DNA of 64,000 nucleotides from assembly GCA_963808965.1 (NCBI GenBank), contig CAWEHU010000028.1, positions 96,442 to 160,441 of the forward strand, read 5' to 3'. The notes below the pieces were generated by a model, which saw nothing but the letters and a program-made list of their open reading frames with translations, was not told the origin of the DNA and searched no databases. The position numbers were made by a program, and so were the translations under genes. Within the stretch, counting starts at the first letter, position 1; every line of letters starts with the position of its first letter. This stretch comes from CAWEHU01 sp963808965. GTDB lineage: Bacteria; Pseudomonadota; Alphaproteobacteria; Acetobacterales; Acetobacteraceae. Below are positions 26,032 through 34,263 of this stretch, piece by piece.

Positions 26032-26363
26032 GGCGTTTTCTCCACGTCCCGCCCGGCTTCGAGCCGAGCCTCCTGCGTGCGCAGCATCTGCGCGAGTACC
26101 GTTCCGGCCAAACCGAGGCCGCCGTGCCCGGCGATGTGCTTCGCGAGCTCGCTCACCAGCATCGGCTTGAACGCCTCCTCGCCGTCGCCGCCCCCGAACC
26201 CCGAGTGTGCGGTATCGACCGTATCGAACATCGGCGCCAGCATCTGTCCCAGCGCCATAGCCTCGAAATCCTGAGCGGCCTTCACGGCCTTCGCGACCTG
26301 CTCGGGGGGCAGGCTGGTCGCGGGGATGGCAGGCGTGGCCGGGAGGATGCGCCCGGTCATCAT
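26028..26363 (-). CDS. flgJ: Rod-binding protein (FlgJ N-domain only)
   Basis: A 111-residue single-domain FlgJ: KAAQDFEAMALGQMLAPMFD and FKPMLVSELAKHIAGHGGLGLAGTVLAQML are the rod-binding motif. The peptidoglycan hydrolase half found in enterobacterial FlgJ is missing, as usual in alphaproteobacteria. It acts in the periplasm in rod assembly. Translation is coupled to flgI (overlap of four bases). Confidence 0.85.
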   Translation of the reverse strand: MMTGRILPATPAIPATSLPPEQVAKAVKAAQDFEAMALGQMLAPMFDTVDTAHSGFGGGDGEEAFKPMLVSELAKHIAGHGGLGLAGTVLAQMLRTQEARLEAGRDVEKTP

Positions 26364-27454
26364 CGCACCTGCAAATCGGCCTGAAGCGCGCCCGCCGCCT
26401 TGATCGCCTGGAGGATGCTGATGAGGTCGCGCGGACCGACCCCGAGCGCGTTCAAGCTTGCCACCAAGTCTCGCAGCGTCACGCTGCCATGCAGGATGCC
26501 GAGCTTGCGGTCGTGCTGGTCGTCCACTTGCACCTCGGTCCGAGGCACGACGGTCGTGACGCCGTTCGACAGCGGGCCGGGCTGGCTCACCTGCGGTGTC
26601 TCGGTCACGCGAATGGTCAGATTGCCCTGGGCGATGGCGACGGTGCTGATCCGGACATTCGCGCCCATGACGATGGTGCCGCTTGCCTCGTCGATCACCA
26701 CGACGGCGGCATTATCCGGCTCGACGCGCAGATCCTCGATGCGGGCGAGAATGTCGATCGGGTCGCGCCCGTTCATGTCGAGGGCCACCGTGCGCGGGTC
26801 CGTCGCGCGAGCGGCCGAGCCGCCGACCGCGCGATTGATCGCGTCGGCTATCCGGCGTGCGGTGGTCAGGTCCGGATTGCGCAGTCCGAGCCGAAGGCCG
26901 TGGCTCCGGTCGAGCTTGAAGGTCACTTCGCGCTCCACCGTGGCCCCGTTGGCGATGCGTCCGGCCGTCGGGACCCCGCGCGTGACCGAGGTGGCCGCAC
27001 CTCGCGCGGCGATCGCCCCCGTCGCGAGCGCGCCCTGGGCGACTCCGTAGACCTCCCCGTCCGCACCCAGCAACGGCGTGACGAGCAGCGTTCCGCCCGT
27101 AAGATTGCTCGCATCACCAAGCGCGGAGACGGCGACGTCGATGCGACTGCCGCTCCGGGCGAACGCCGGCAGGTCGGCCGTGACCATGACCGCCGCCACG
27201 TTCTTGGTCTGGAGCTTGGTTTCCTGATCGCGCGTGTTCACGCCGAGCCGCTCGAGCATTCCGATCAGCGATTGCCGGGTGAAGACCGCGTTGTCCAGCT
27301 TGTCCCCGGTTCCGTTCAAGCCGACCACTAGGCCGTAGCCCACGAGCTGGTTCGCCCGGATGCCCTCGACATCCGCGATGTCTTTGATTCGCACCTGCGC
27401 CGCTGCGGGGTGAGCCAATATCAGCGCGAACAGCAGGAGGACCAGGCGCGGCAT
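26360..27454 (-). CDS. flgI: Flagellar P-ring protein FlgI
   Basis: A 364-residue periplasmic P-ring subunit with cleavable signal peptide (LVLLLFALILAHPAAAQ) and the strongly conserved mature start VRIKDIADVEGIRANQLVGY. Full length, no shifts. ATG at 27454. A near-perfect sigma-54 promoter lies 63-78 bases upstream, and fliX is divergent, the same layout as in Caulobacter, where FliX links class II assembly to RpoN/FlbD-dependent transcription. Confidence 0.95.
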   Translation of the reverse strand: MPRLVLLLFALILAHPAAAQVRIKDIADVEGIRANQLVGYGLVVGLNGTGDKLDNAVFTRQSLIGMLERLGVNTRDQETKLQTKNVAAVMVTADLPAFARSGSRIDVAVSALGDASNLTGGTLLVTPLLGADGEVYGVAQGALATGAIAARGAATSVTRGVPTAGRIANGATVEREVTFKLDRSHGLRLGLRNPDLTTARRIADAINRAVGGSAARATDPRTVALDMNGRDPIDILARIEDLRVEPDNAAVVVIDEASGTIVMGANVRISTVAIAQGNLTIRVTETPQVSQPGPLSNGVTTVVPRTEVQVDDQHDRKLGILHGSVTLRDLVASLNALGVGPRDLISILQAIKAAGALQADLQVR

Positions 27455-27516
27455 GGGCGGGCATGTTCCGAAGTAGCGAAGCCGTTAAGGAATTGCGGTC
27501 ACTGTGGGTGTGGAAG

Positions 27517-27532
27517 GGCAAGCGCCGTGCCA
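27517..27532 (-). promoter_or_regulatory. Sigma-54 promoter for flgI operon
   Basis: On the minus strand: TGGCACG-GCGC-TTGCC, matching the TGGCACG-N4-TTGC consensus with correct GG-N10-GC spacing. It faces flgI and lies in the flgI-fliX divergent region. Confidence 0.85.
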
Positions 27533-27626
27533 GGGCAGGAAGCGGGATTTTCCCGGCGTTTGTGTCTGACGGAGATCGGCAAGAATTGCCGGGCGGCAGA
27601 CCGAAGCGGCAGAAGGAGCCGGGTTG

Positions 27627-28037
27627 ATGTCCACGATCGAGGGGCTTGGCGCTCCAGGCCCCATCCGGAATGCGCGCACCGCTAGCGGGGGGAAAGCCGG
27701 CAGCTTCTCCGTTCCCGCGGATGTGCCGGGATCGGCGGCTAGCGGAAGCGGGGTGACGCCAGCCTCCGCATCGGCGCTCGGCTGCCTAATCGCGCTCCAG
27801 GAGCCCGGGGGCGAGACGGTGCAGGATCGGGCGGCCCGACGCCGCGGGCGGGATGTTCTGCAGGCGCTCGCCGACCTACAGCGCGCCATGTTGGCGGACA
27901 CGGATGCGCCCGATTCGTTGCGAAGTCTTACTGCGGCGATCACCGACTTGCCCCAGCCCACCGATCCGCGCCTTGGCGGCGTGTTGCAGGCAATCGTGCT
28001 CCGCGCGCGGGTGGAACTGGCCAGACGCGGCCTGTGA
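27627..28037 (+). CDS. fliX: Flagellar assembly regulator FliX
   Basis: A 136-residue protein with the FliX pattern: a Gly/Ala-rich N-terminus, LGCLIALQEPGGETVQDRAARRRGRDVLQAL, and C-terminal DPRLGGVLQAIVLRARVELARRG. In Caulobacter FliX monitors basal-body assembly and regulates FlbD, the activator of sigma-54 flagellar promoters. ATG at 27627 is preferred over the TTG three bases before because AAGGAG is well spaced. Divergent from flgI, with dksA downstream. Confidence 0.8.
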   Translation: MSTIEGLGAPGPIRNARTASGGKAGSFSVPADVPGSAASGSGVTPASASALGCLIALQEPGGETVQDRAARRRGRDVLQALADLQRAMLADTDAPDSLRSLTAAITDLPQPTDPRLGGVLQAIVLRARVELARRGL

Positions 28038-28206
28038 GTGCGGACTCTGCCGCCAAGTCCTTGAAAGCTGTGCTGTTCGGCCTTGGCTCGGATCGGAGGC
28101 ACGGTTATAAGCCCGCGCGGATACGTCCCGAGACAGGCCAGGGGGCTCCGAAGCCTCGGCGCGTCAACGGAAGGCTTCGGACAAGAAACGAGCAGGACCC
28201 GCACGC

Positions 28207-28623
28207 ATGATGGTCACCTTGCCGCCCGATTACCGTCCCTCGGATGCCGAGGACTTCATAAATCCGGTGCAGATCGAGTATTTCCGCCAGAAGCTTTTGC
28301 GCTGGAGGACTGATCTGCTGAAGGACGCCGACGGCACACTGGCCAGCCTGTCGGAAGGCGGGATCCATGAGGCCGACATCACCGACCGCGCCAGCGTCGA
28401 GACCGACAGGGCGCTAGAGCTGCGTACGCGCGACCGGGCCCGCAAGCTGATCGCGAAGATCGACCAGGCGCTGATGCGGATCGAGACCGGGACTTATGGT
28501 TTCTGTGAAGAAACTGGGGAGCCGATCGGATTGCGGCGTCTGGAAGCGCGGCCGATCGCGACACTCTCGATCGAGGCGCAGGAACGGCACGAGCGGATGG
28601 AGCGCGTCCACCGGGACGACTGA
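28207..28623 (+). CDS. dksA: RNA polymerase-binding transcription factor DksA
   Basis: A 138-residue DksA with the coiled-coil tip acidic residues (EADITDRASVETDRALELRT) and a C-terminal zinc-finger region reduced to a single Cys (TYGFCEETGEPIGLRRLEAR), the usual alphaproteobacterial form. It acts with ppGpp on RNA polymerase. Two possible ATGs (28207 and 28210). The fliX-dksA neighbourhood is commonly seen in Rhodospirillales flagellar loci. Confidence 0.92.
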   Translation: MMVTLPPDYRPSDAEDFINPVQIEYFRQKLLRWRTDLLKDADGTLASLSEGGIHEADITDRASVETDRALELRTRDRARKLIAKIDQALMRIETGTYGFCEETGEPIGLRRLEARPIATLSIEAQERHERMERVHRDD

Positions 28624-28721
28624 GCGGCGGCTAGCCGCGCCTCCAGCAAGGACCTTTATAGCCGCGACCTCTCCGTCTAGTCTGTTTCGGACCCAAATGG
28701 GGCACAGGGGGGAAGCGAATC

Positions 28722-30044
28722 ATGATCCGTCGCCGCCGGCTGTTGCAGGCGTCGGCCGGCCTTTTGGCCGCGCCCGCTATCGTCGAGAGAGTGGGCGCTC
28801 AGTCCGCCTTCGACTGGAAGCAATGCAAGGGCCAGAAGATCGAGGTGAACCTCGCCAAGTCGCCGCGCTCCGACGTGCTGCAGGCGCATCGCCGCGAGTT
28901 CGAGGACCTCACCGGCATCCGGGTCGGTGACGAGCAAATCCCGGAGCAGCAGCAGCGTCCGAAAGTGGCCATGGAGATGGCCTCGGGCCGTCCGAGCTTC
29001 GACGTGGTCATGGTCGCGATGCACGTCCAGAAGCGGCTGATCGAGAAGGCCGGATGGATGGAGGATTTGCGCCCCTATATCGCCAACTCCGGCATCACCA
29101 ATCCCGACTTCGACTTCGCCGATTTCAGCGCCGCCGGGATCAAGGTGGCGACCGGTGAGGATGGAAAGGTGAACGTCCTCCCGATCAACCAGGACCTGTG
29201 GATACTGTACTACAATAAGCAGATGCTTGCGGATAAGGGCCTTTCGGTGCCGCAGACGCTCGACGAACTGATGGCGGCCGCCCTGAAGATCACGGACAAA
29301 TCGAAGGGCGTGTACGGCTTCGTCGGGCGCGGGCTCAAGAATGCCAACGTGGTCCTCTATGACAGCATCTTGCTAGGCTGGGATCAGGAGACGATCACGC
29401 CCGACGGCAAGACGCTGCTGACCGACACGCCGGCTGCGATCGAAGCGGCGAAGTTTTATCAGAAGCTCATGCAGGAGACTTGCCCGCCCGGCGTGGTCGG
29501 GTTCAATTGGAACGAGAGCCAGACCACGTTCAGTCAGGCGCGGGCCGCCATGTGGTGGGACGGCATCGGGTTCTCGGCCCCCTTGGTGGACAAGACGAAA
29601 TCGAAGATCGCCGAGGTCGTCGGCTTCGCCCCGCCGCCGGGCGGCCCGAAAGGGCAATGGTCAGCCACATTCATGGACGCGATCGGGATTCCGGCTGGGG
29701 CAAAGAACAAGCAGGCCGCGTGGCTCTATTGCCAATGGGCGACCGGAAAGACGATCTGCAACGAGTTTCTCCGTACCGGTTCCGGCACCCCGCCACGGAA
29801 CAGCCCGTACAAGCAGGCCGATATCGTCAAGGCGAGCCCGTTCCCGCAGGAATGGTTCGACACGACGCTGAAATGTCTCTCGATCGCTCGCTCCGGCCTG
29901 CCGGTCATCGTGCCGGTGACCGAGTTCCGCGATACGATCGGGGTGGCGCTGACCAACATCATCGGCGGGGCGGATCCCGCAACCGAGATGAAGAGGGCGA
30001 CCGACGCGTTCAGGCCGGTGCTGGCGAAGTCGAACGAAAGCTAG
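28722..30044 (+). CDS. Tat-exported extracellular solute-binding protein, family 1
   Basis: A 440-residue sugar-type ABC substrate-binding protein. The N-terminus MIRRRRLLQASAGLLAAPAI is a twin-arginine signal. The mature part has DVLQAHRREFEDLTGIRVGD, YYNKQMLADKGLSVPQTLDEL and YCQWATGKTICNEFLRTGSG typical of family 1 (sugar or polyol) binding proteins. No permease or ATPase gene is adjacent: dksA lies before it and a repeat plus an acyltransferase gene after it. So it is an orphan or its transporter is elsewhere. Confidence 0.85.
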   Translation: MIRRRRLLQASAGLLAAPAIVERVGAQSAFDWKQCKGQKIEVNLAKSPRSDVLQAHRREFEDLTGIRVGDEQIPEQQQRPKVAMEMASGRPSFDVVMVAMHVQKRLIEKAGWMEDLRPYIANSGITNPDFDFADFSAAGIKVATGEDGKVNVLPINQDLWILYYNKQMLADKGLSVPQTLDELMAAALKITDKSKGVYGFVGRGLKNANVVLYDSILLGWDQETITPDGKTLLTDTPAAIEAAKFYQKLMQETCPPGVVGFNWNESQTTFSQARAAMWWDGIGFSAPLVDKTKSKIAEVVGFAPPPGGPKGQWSATFMDAIGIPAGAKNKQAAWLYCQWATGKTICNEFLRTGSGTPPRNSPYKQADIVKASPFPQEWFDTTLKCLSIARSGLPVIVPVTEFRDTIGVALTNIIGGADPATEMKRATDAFRPVLAKSNES

Positions 30045-30166
30045 AACTCGTTTGGGCTGACTGTGGCGGCTCTGCCATACGGTTCGTTCCCGCGAAAACC
30101 CGGGAAAGAATGCCGCATTCCTGATCTGGATCCCGCCTTCGCGGGAATTGCGTTCACGTGTCGCGG
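30045..30166. repeat. Dispersed palindromic repeat, copy B
   Basis: After the binding-protein stop, CTCGTTTGGGCTGACTG (30047-30063) repeats the motif next to copy A. At 30083-30151 there are two palindromes, around GTTCCCGCGAAAACCCGGGAA and GGATCCCGCCTTCGCGGGAA, a diverged version of the same bipartite repeat. Nothing else is visible in this gap. Confidence 0.6.
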
Positions 30167-31361
30167 TCAGCGTAAAACATTGGCAGCGGGCTCCGTTGGC
30201 TGGCGCCGGTCCGGGGCGTGAGTGGAGGCTTGCGCACCCGGCCGCAGTCCGTTCCTGCGGAACCGGTCGAACCGATGCTTCACCTGCCGCAATGCCTGCT
30301 CGATTTGCAGCGCCGCGGTCGGCCGGCCCACCAGGATGTAGAGCATCTCCGGTCCGGGCTTTCCCATATTGGCCTTGTAACGGGAGTCTCCGGCCATGAA
30401 GTCGTAGATGCGTGCTCCTTCCTGGATATGGCGCTCAATGCAAAGGTAATGGCTGACCAAGCCGGGCTTCAGCTTGGGATCGTCTTCATAGAAGAGCCCG
30501 CTCTGATAAGAGTAGACCTGACCCCTGAATACCAGATTGAACAGATACCCGATCGGCTGGGCGCCGCACAGAGATCCGGACCAGTTCGATCGTGCCCCGT
30601 GGGACGCCATGTTCGATCAGCCGGCGCACGAACCGCTCGAAAAACGGATAGGCGAATCCGCCCGGCTCACCGCGAGCGGTCCAGTAACGCTGATGCAGCT
30701 CCTTCAACCCGTCCAGAAACGACAGCGCCTCGGGGACATCCCCGGCGCGGGTGGCATCGAGCTTGCCCCGCTTCTCGTATAGCCGGACCGAGCGGCGGAT
30801 CTGCTGGCGGGTATTGGCGCTGAGATGATCGAGATAGGACTTGCCGGAAGCGCGGACGCCCTCCAGGTCGATCCGCCAGGACGGCTTGCGGGAGACCACG
30901 ACGGCGAGCGAGCCCGGCGGCGCCAGGTTCTCATAATCCTGGGTCACGCCTCTAAGGTGCAGTTCGTCCCGCCGGCGGCCGGCAACGGAGATGCCGCCCA
31001 TCAGGAATGCGATGGCCTCCCGCTCGGCGGTGCCAGCCCAGCCCCGTTCGACGAGAAAGCCGTTGTACTCGATGGTGATGACGTCCCGCGTTTCGTCGCC
31101 CGTCGTTTGAAGCCGCAGGCCGTGTGTCGACCATACTTTCGTATCGCGCCGCGTCGACGGTAGCAGCAAACCGAGCAGCACAACCTGACCGTTCACCCGC
31201 CCGGTCAGCAGGAGCGGGTCGAACTCGGCCATCCCTATCCAGCATCCTATCCAGTCCCAGCTCAGGAAGAACGGTGCATCCGCTCGCGTTTCCAAGCCGC
31301 GCCAGGTTTCCTCGAGGGATCTGGCGTCGCCCGCGGCACCAATCTCGAATTTCAGCGGCAT
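30167..31361 (-). CDS. GNAT/FemAB-type acyltransferase (BioF2-like), paralog 2 (one apparent frameshift)
   Basis: BioF2-like double-GNAT protein of about 398 residues after repair. Block one has PFFLSWDWIGCWIGMAEFDP and SYLDHLSANTRQQIRRSVRL (hook typical of the family), block two PIGYLFNLVFRGQVYSYQSG and RIYDFMAGDSRYKANMG (the D-F-x-x-G-D-x-x-Y-K signature). The frame changes near 30570, between IELVRIS and GAQPIGYLFNL. Start at ATG 31361 follows AAGGAGG. It is divergent from a methyltransferase paralogous to the one paired with the 16 kb acyltransferase. Confidence 0.75.
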
Positions 31362-31731
31362 CGGCTCTAAGCCTCCTTGGGAGATGGCGGCTGCTTCCCA
31401 GCCCGCGCAACTTGACGCGCATAGGCTCGCATGAATACTCCTAACAAGATTGTTGTGGGGATGGCGGAAAACTTTCACGCGCGAGATCAGGCGCGGACTG
31501 GTCCATAAAGACCTCAGGCCGCGGCTTGTGGCCGATCATGCGCCGAGGCGGAGTCTGGCGGGGACCGTGCGCGCCTCGACGCGCGGGATGGCGTCGGCTG
31601 AACGTTTTTGCTACCCTTCGTTGATCGGTCACGTGGAGCCATCCGCCCGAAGGCATCCGTCTTAGGATCGGCTTGACAGGTGAAGAGCTAGTGCATTGAT
31701 ACGCAAACGATTGAGTTCGCCGGATATCTCG
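31362..31731. other. Divergent intergenic region
   Basis: A 370-base gap between the divergent acyltransferase and methyltransferase genes. Only a weak promoter candidate (TTGACA at 31673-31678, poor -10) is visible. No gene or strong structure seen. Confidence 0.4.
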
Positions 31732-32478
31732 ATGCTGCTCCAAATGGAACAATCACCTCTGCAAAAGCTGGCTCGGCATCTGCGCCGGCCGGGCAATCTG
31801 CCCGCGCTCGTCTGGAAGAACGTCACCTATCCTTTCTCGCGCAAGGCACGTGCTCGCGCTTCCGAGACGAAGTTCGATCGCTCTCTCGGCATCGACACGG
31901 GTGGAACGGTCCATGTGCCAAATCTGGGTGTGGACGAGAAGAGGGCGCAGTCGGCAACCGCCTACGATGCTACTCCGGCCAGGATCGCCGAGCATCTTAT
32001 CGATTTGATCGCAGACCGGGCCCGGGGTTTTACCTTCATCGATATGGGTTCCGGCAAAGGGCGCGTGCTGCTGCTTGCCGCGCGCCGTCCGTTCGCGCGC
32101 GTGGTGGGCGTCGAACTGTCCGAACGACTTTGTCGCATCGCCAGGGACAACGCGGCGAAATTCGCCCGCCGCTTTCCCGATTTGGCTCCGATCAGCATTC
32201 ATAACGTCGATGCCGCGGAGTACCGCATACCGGACGGTCCGTGCGTGCTCTATTTCTACAACCCATTCAACTCATCCATCTTGGACCGGATCGTCGCCAA
32301 TATGCGCTCGTCATACGAACGTAATCCGCGTAAGATCGTGGTCGTGTATTACAACCCGAAATTCCCGGACGTGTTCGGCGATCTGTTCGTCGTGACTGAT
32401 CGGGTGGAGAAGCTGCCGCCGGATCCGATGGACAGGTTCGGCGGCTTCGAGGCGCTGGTCTTCGAAACCAGGGCCTAG
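31732..32478 (+). CDS. Class I SAM methyltransferase (YNPF subfamily), paralog 2
   Basis: About 248 residues (ATG 31732; an ATG at 31744 is equally possible). A basic N-terminus (ARHLRRPGNLPALVWKNVTY), then the KFDRSLGIDTGGTV block, motif I FTFIDMGSGKGRVLLLAA, VVGVELSERLCRIAR, and VLYFYNPFNSSILDRI. The YNPF motif and N-terminal block are shared with the gene at 15472. Followed 19 bases later by a polysaccharide deacetylase gene on the same strand, which points to a glycan or surface polymer as the setting. Confidence 0.75.
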   Translation: MLLQMEQSPLQKLARHLRRPGNLPALVWKNVTYPFSRKARARASETKFDRSLGIDTGGTVHVPNLGVDEKRAQSATAYDATPARIAEHLIDLIADRARGFTFIDMGSGKGRVLLLAARRPFARVVGVELSERLCRIARDNAAKFARRFPDLAPISIHNVDAAEYRIPDGPCVLYFYNPFNSSILDRIVANMRSSYERNPRKIVVVYYNPKFPDVFGDLFVVTDRVEKLPPDPMDRFGGFEALVFETRA

Positions 32479-32497
32479 TTCGTCCGGTCACATAGTT

Positions 32498-33511
32498 ATG
32501 ATGTCGGAACATTCACGCATCGCCACCTTGCCGCCTGGGCCGCCCTTGCTGCAGGTGGTGGTCGACACGGAAGAGGCGTTCGATTGGTCGAAGCCCTTCG
32601 ATCGCGCGCAGACCTCGACCCGATCCCTCGAGGCCCAACCGCTGGCGCAGCGGATTTTCGACCAGTACGGACTGAAGCCGGCCTATGTGGTGGATTACCC
32701 GGTCGCGGCGGGCCCGGATGCCTCCGTGCTCAAGGAGTTTCTCGATACGGGAAGGTGCCTCATCGGCGCGCATCTTCACCCTTGGGTGAACCCCCCCCAC
32801 GAGGAACCGGTAACGCGCTTCAACTCGTATCCCGGCAATCTCGCGCCTGGCCTGGAGCGGCAGAAGTTAGAGATTTTGGGTGAGGCGATCGCAAGCCGGT
32901 TCGGCGCGTCTCCGGTACTATACAAAGCGGGCCGCTATGGCGTCGGCCCCGCCACGACCGGGGCTCTTGAGGCGCTCGGTTACCTTGTGGATCTCAGCGT
33001 GGTCCCGCACTCGGATTTCGGCGCGGATGGCGGCCCCGACTTTCGAGGCCGCCCCGATCGGCCCTACTGGTTCGGCACCGAAGGCCGGCTGTTCGAGATC
33101 CCGTTGTCGCGCGGGTTCTGGGGCGTGTCGTCGAGACACAACTCGGTCCTGGCCCGCGCCGTCGTCTCCTCCCGATGGAAACGCGTGGGCGCTGCCTGCT
33201 CGCGCCTGCGACTGGTCCAGCGGCTCGCCCTCACGCCGGAAGGCTTCGACACGGTGCATCATCGGCGGCTTGTCCGCGCGATGCTGGGCCAGGGACACCG
33301 GGTCTTCACGATGACATACCACAGTCCCTCGCTTGTCCCGGGCAACACGCCTTATGTGCGCACCGGGCGCGATCTCGAGCTGTTCCTCGACAGGATCAAG
33401 CGCCTGATGGAGTTTTTCTTCGAGACGGTCGGCGGCCAGCCGACCACTCCGCTGGAAATTCGCGACCTCGCGCTGTCCGCCGAGCGGCGCACGACCCAGG
33501 CGGCGGCGTAG
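32498..33511 (+). CDS. Polysaccharide deacetylase-like protein (WalW type)
   Basis: A 337-residue carbohydrate esterase-like protein without signal peptide. LLQVVVDTEEAFDWSKPF supplies the Asp pair, IGAHLHPWVNPP the metal-binding His-x-His, and MTYHSPSLVPGNTPYVRT the late His motif; this matches the WalW-type deacetylases found in polysaccharide loci. It probably removes acetyl groups from a surface polysaccharide or its precursor. Forms a unit with the upstream methyltransferase. An ATG at 32501 is also possible. Confidence 0.75.
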   Translation: MMSEHSRIATLPPGPPLLQVVVDTEEAFDWSKPFDRAQTSTRSLEAQPLAQRIFDQYGLKPAYVVDYPVAAGPDASVLKEFLDTGRCLIGAHLHPWVNPPHEEPVTRFNSYPGNLAPGLERQKLEILGEAIASRFGASPVLYKAGRYGVGPATTGALEALGYLVDLSVVPHSDFGADGGPDFRGRPDRPYWFGTEGRLFEIPLSRGFWGVSSRHNSVLARAVVSSRWKRVGAACSRLRLVQRLALTPEGFDTVHHRRLVRAMLGQGHRVFTMTYHSPSLVPGNTPYVRTGRDLELFLDRIKRLMEFFFETVGGQPTTPLEIRDLALSAERRTTQAAA

Positions 33512-33525
33512 AAGCGCGCGCCACC

Positions 33526-34263
33526 TCAGAAGGGCAACAGAATATCCAGGATCTGCTGTCCGTAGCGCGGCGTTTGGACGTCGGTGAGTTGTCCGCGTCC
33601 GCCATAGGCGATGCGGGCTTCCGCCATCCGGTCGTGGTGCACGGTGTTGTCGCTCGCGATGTCCTGCGGCCGGATCACGCCGCTGACCTGCAACTCTCGC
33701 AGCTCGCTGTTTACCCGCACCTCTTGACGCGCGGCCACGACGAGGTTGCCGTTCGGCAGCACCTGCGTCACCACCCCGGCGAGCCGCAGGGTCACTGTCT
33801 CGTTGCGCTTGATCGCCCCTGTGCCGGTCGCGTTGCCGGTGCTGTTCACCGAGACCAGGTTGCTGGATACGGCGTTGGCGAGGATCCGCGGAATCTGCGC
33901 CTCGAAGCCGAACATGTTCGGCACACCCATGCCTTCGGCCCCCGTGCGGCCTTCGGATGATTGGTTCTTGAGGTCGGCCGCATCCGTGATGTTGACCAGC
34001 ACGGTGACGATATCTCCCACCTGCGCCGCCCGCTGGTCCTTGAAGAAGGCGCGCGAACCCGGCCGCCAAAGGCTGTTGGCTTCGATCGGCGTGGCCTCGC
34101 GGGCCGGCATCGGCATGGAAACCGGCCGATAGCTCGGCTCCTTGGTCGGATCGGCGCTCGGCGTCATCTCGGGCGGGCGCCCCACCTCCGACAGGCGGCT
34201 GAGCGAGCCGCAGGCCGAGAGCGTAAGGCCGATCAGCACGGGTACAGCGAGGCGGGCGCTCAT
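33526..34263 (-). CDS. flgH: Flagellar L-ring protein FlgH
   Basis: A 245-residue outer-membrane lipoprotein: signal MSARLAVPVLIGLTLSACGS with lipobox, then ANSLWRPGSRAFFKDQRAAQVGDIVTV and the conserved C-terminal GVIRPQDIASDNTVHHDRMA. Full length. Its ATG overlaps the flgA stop as ATGA. Last gene of flgF-flgG-flgA-flgH. Confidence 0.95.
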   Translation of the reverse strand: MSARLAVPVLIGLTLSACGSLSRLSEVGRPPEMTPSADPTKEPSYRPVSMPMPAREATPIEANSLWRPGSRAFFKDQRAAQVGDIVTVLVNITDAADLKNQSSEGRTGAEGMGVPNMFGFEAQIPRILANAVSSNLVSVNSTGNATGTGAIKRNETVTLRLAGVVTQVLPNGNLVVAARQEVRVNSELRELQVSGVIRPQDIASDNTVHHDRMAEARIAYGGRGQLTDVQTPRYGQQILDILLPF

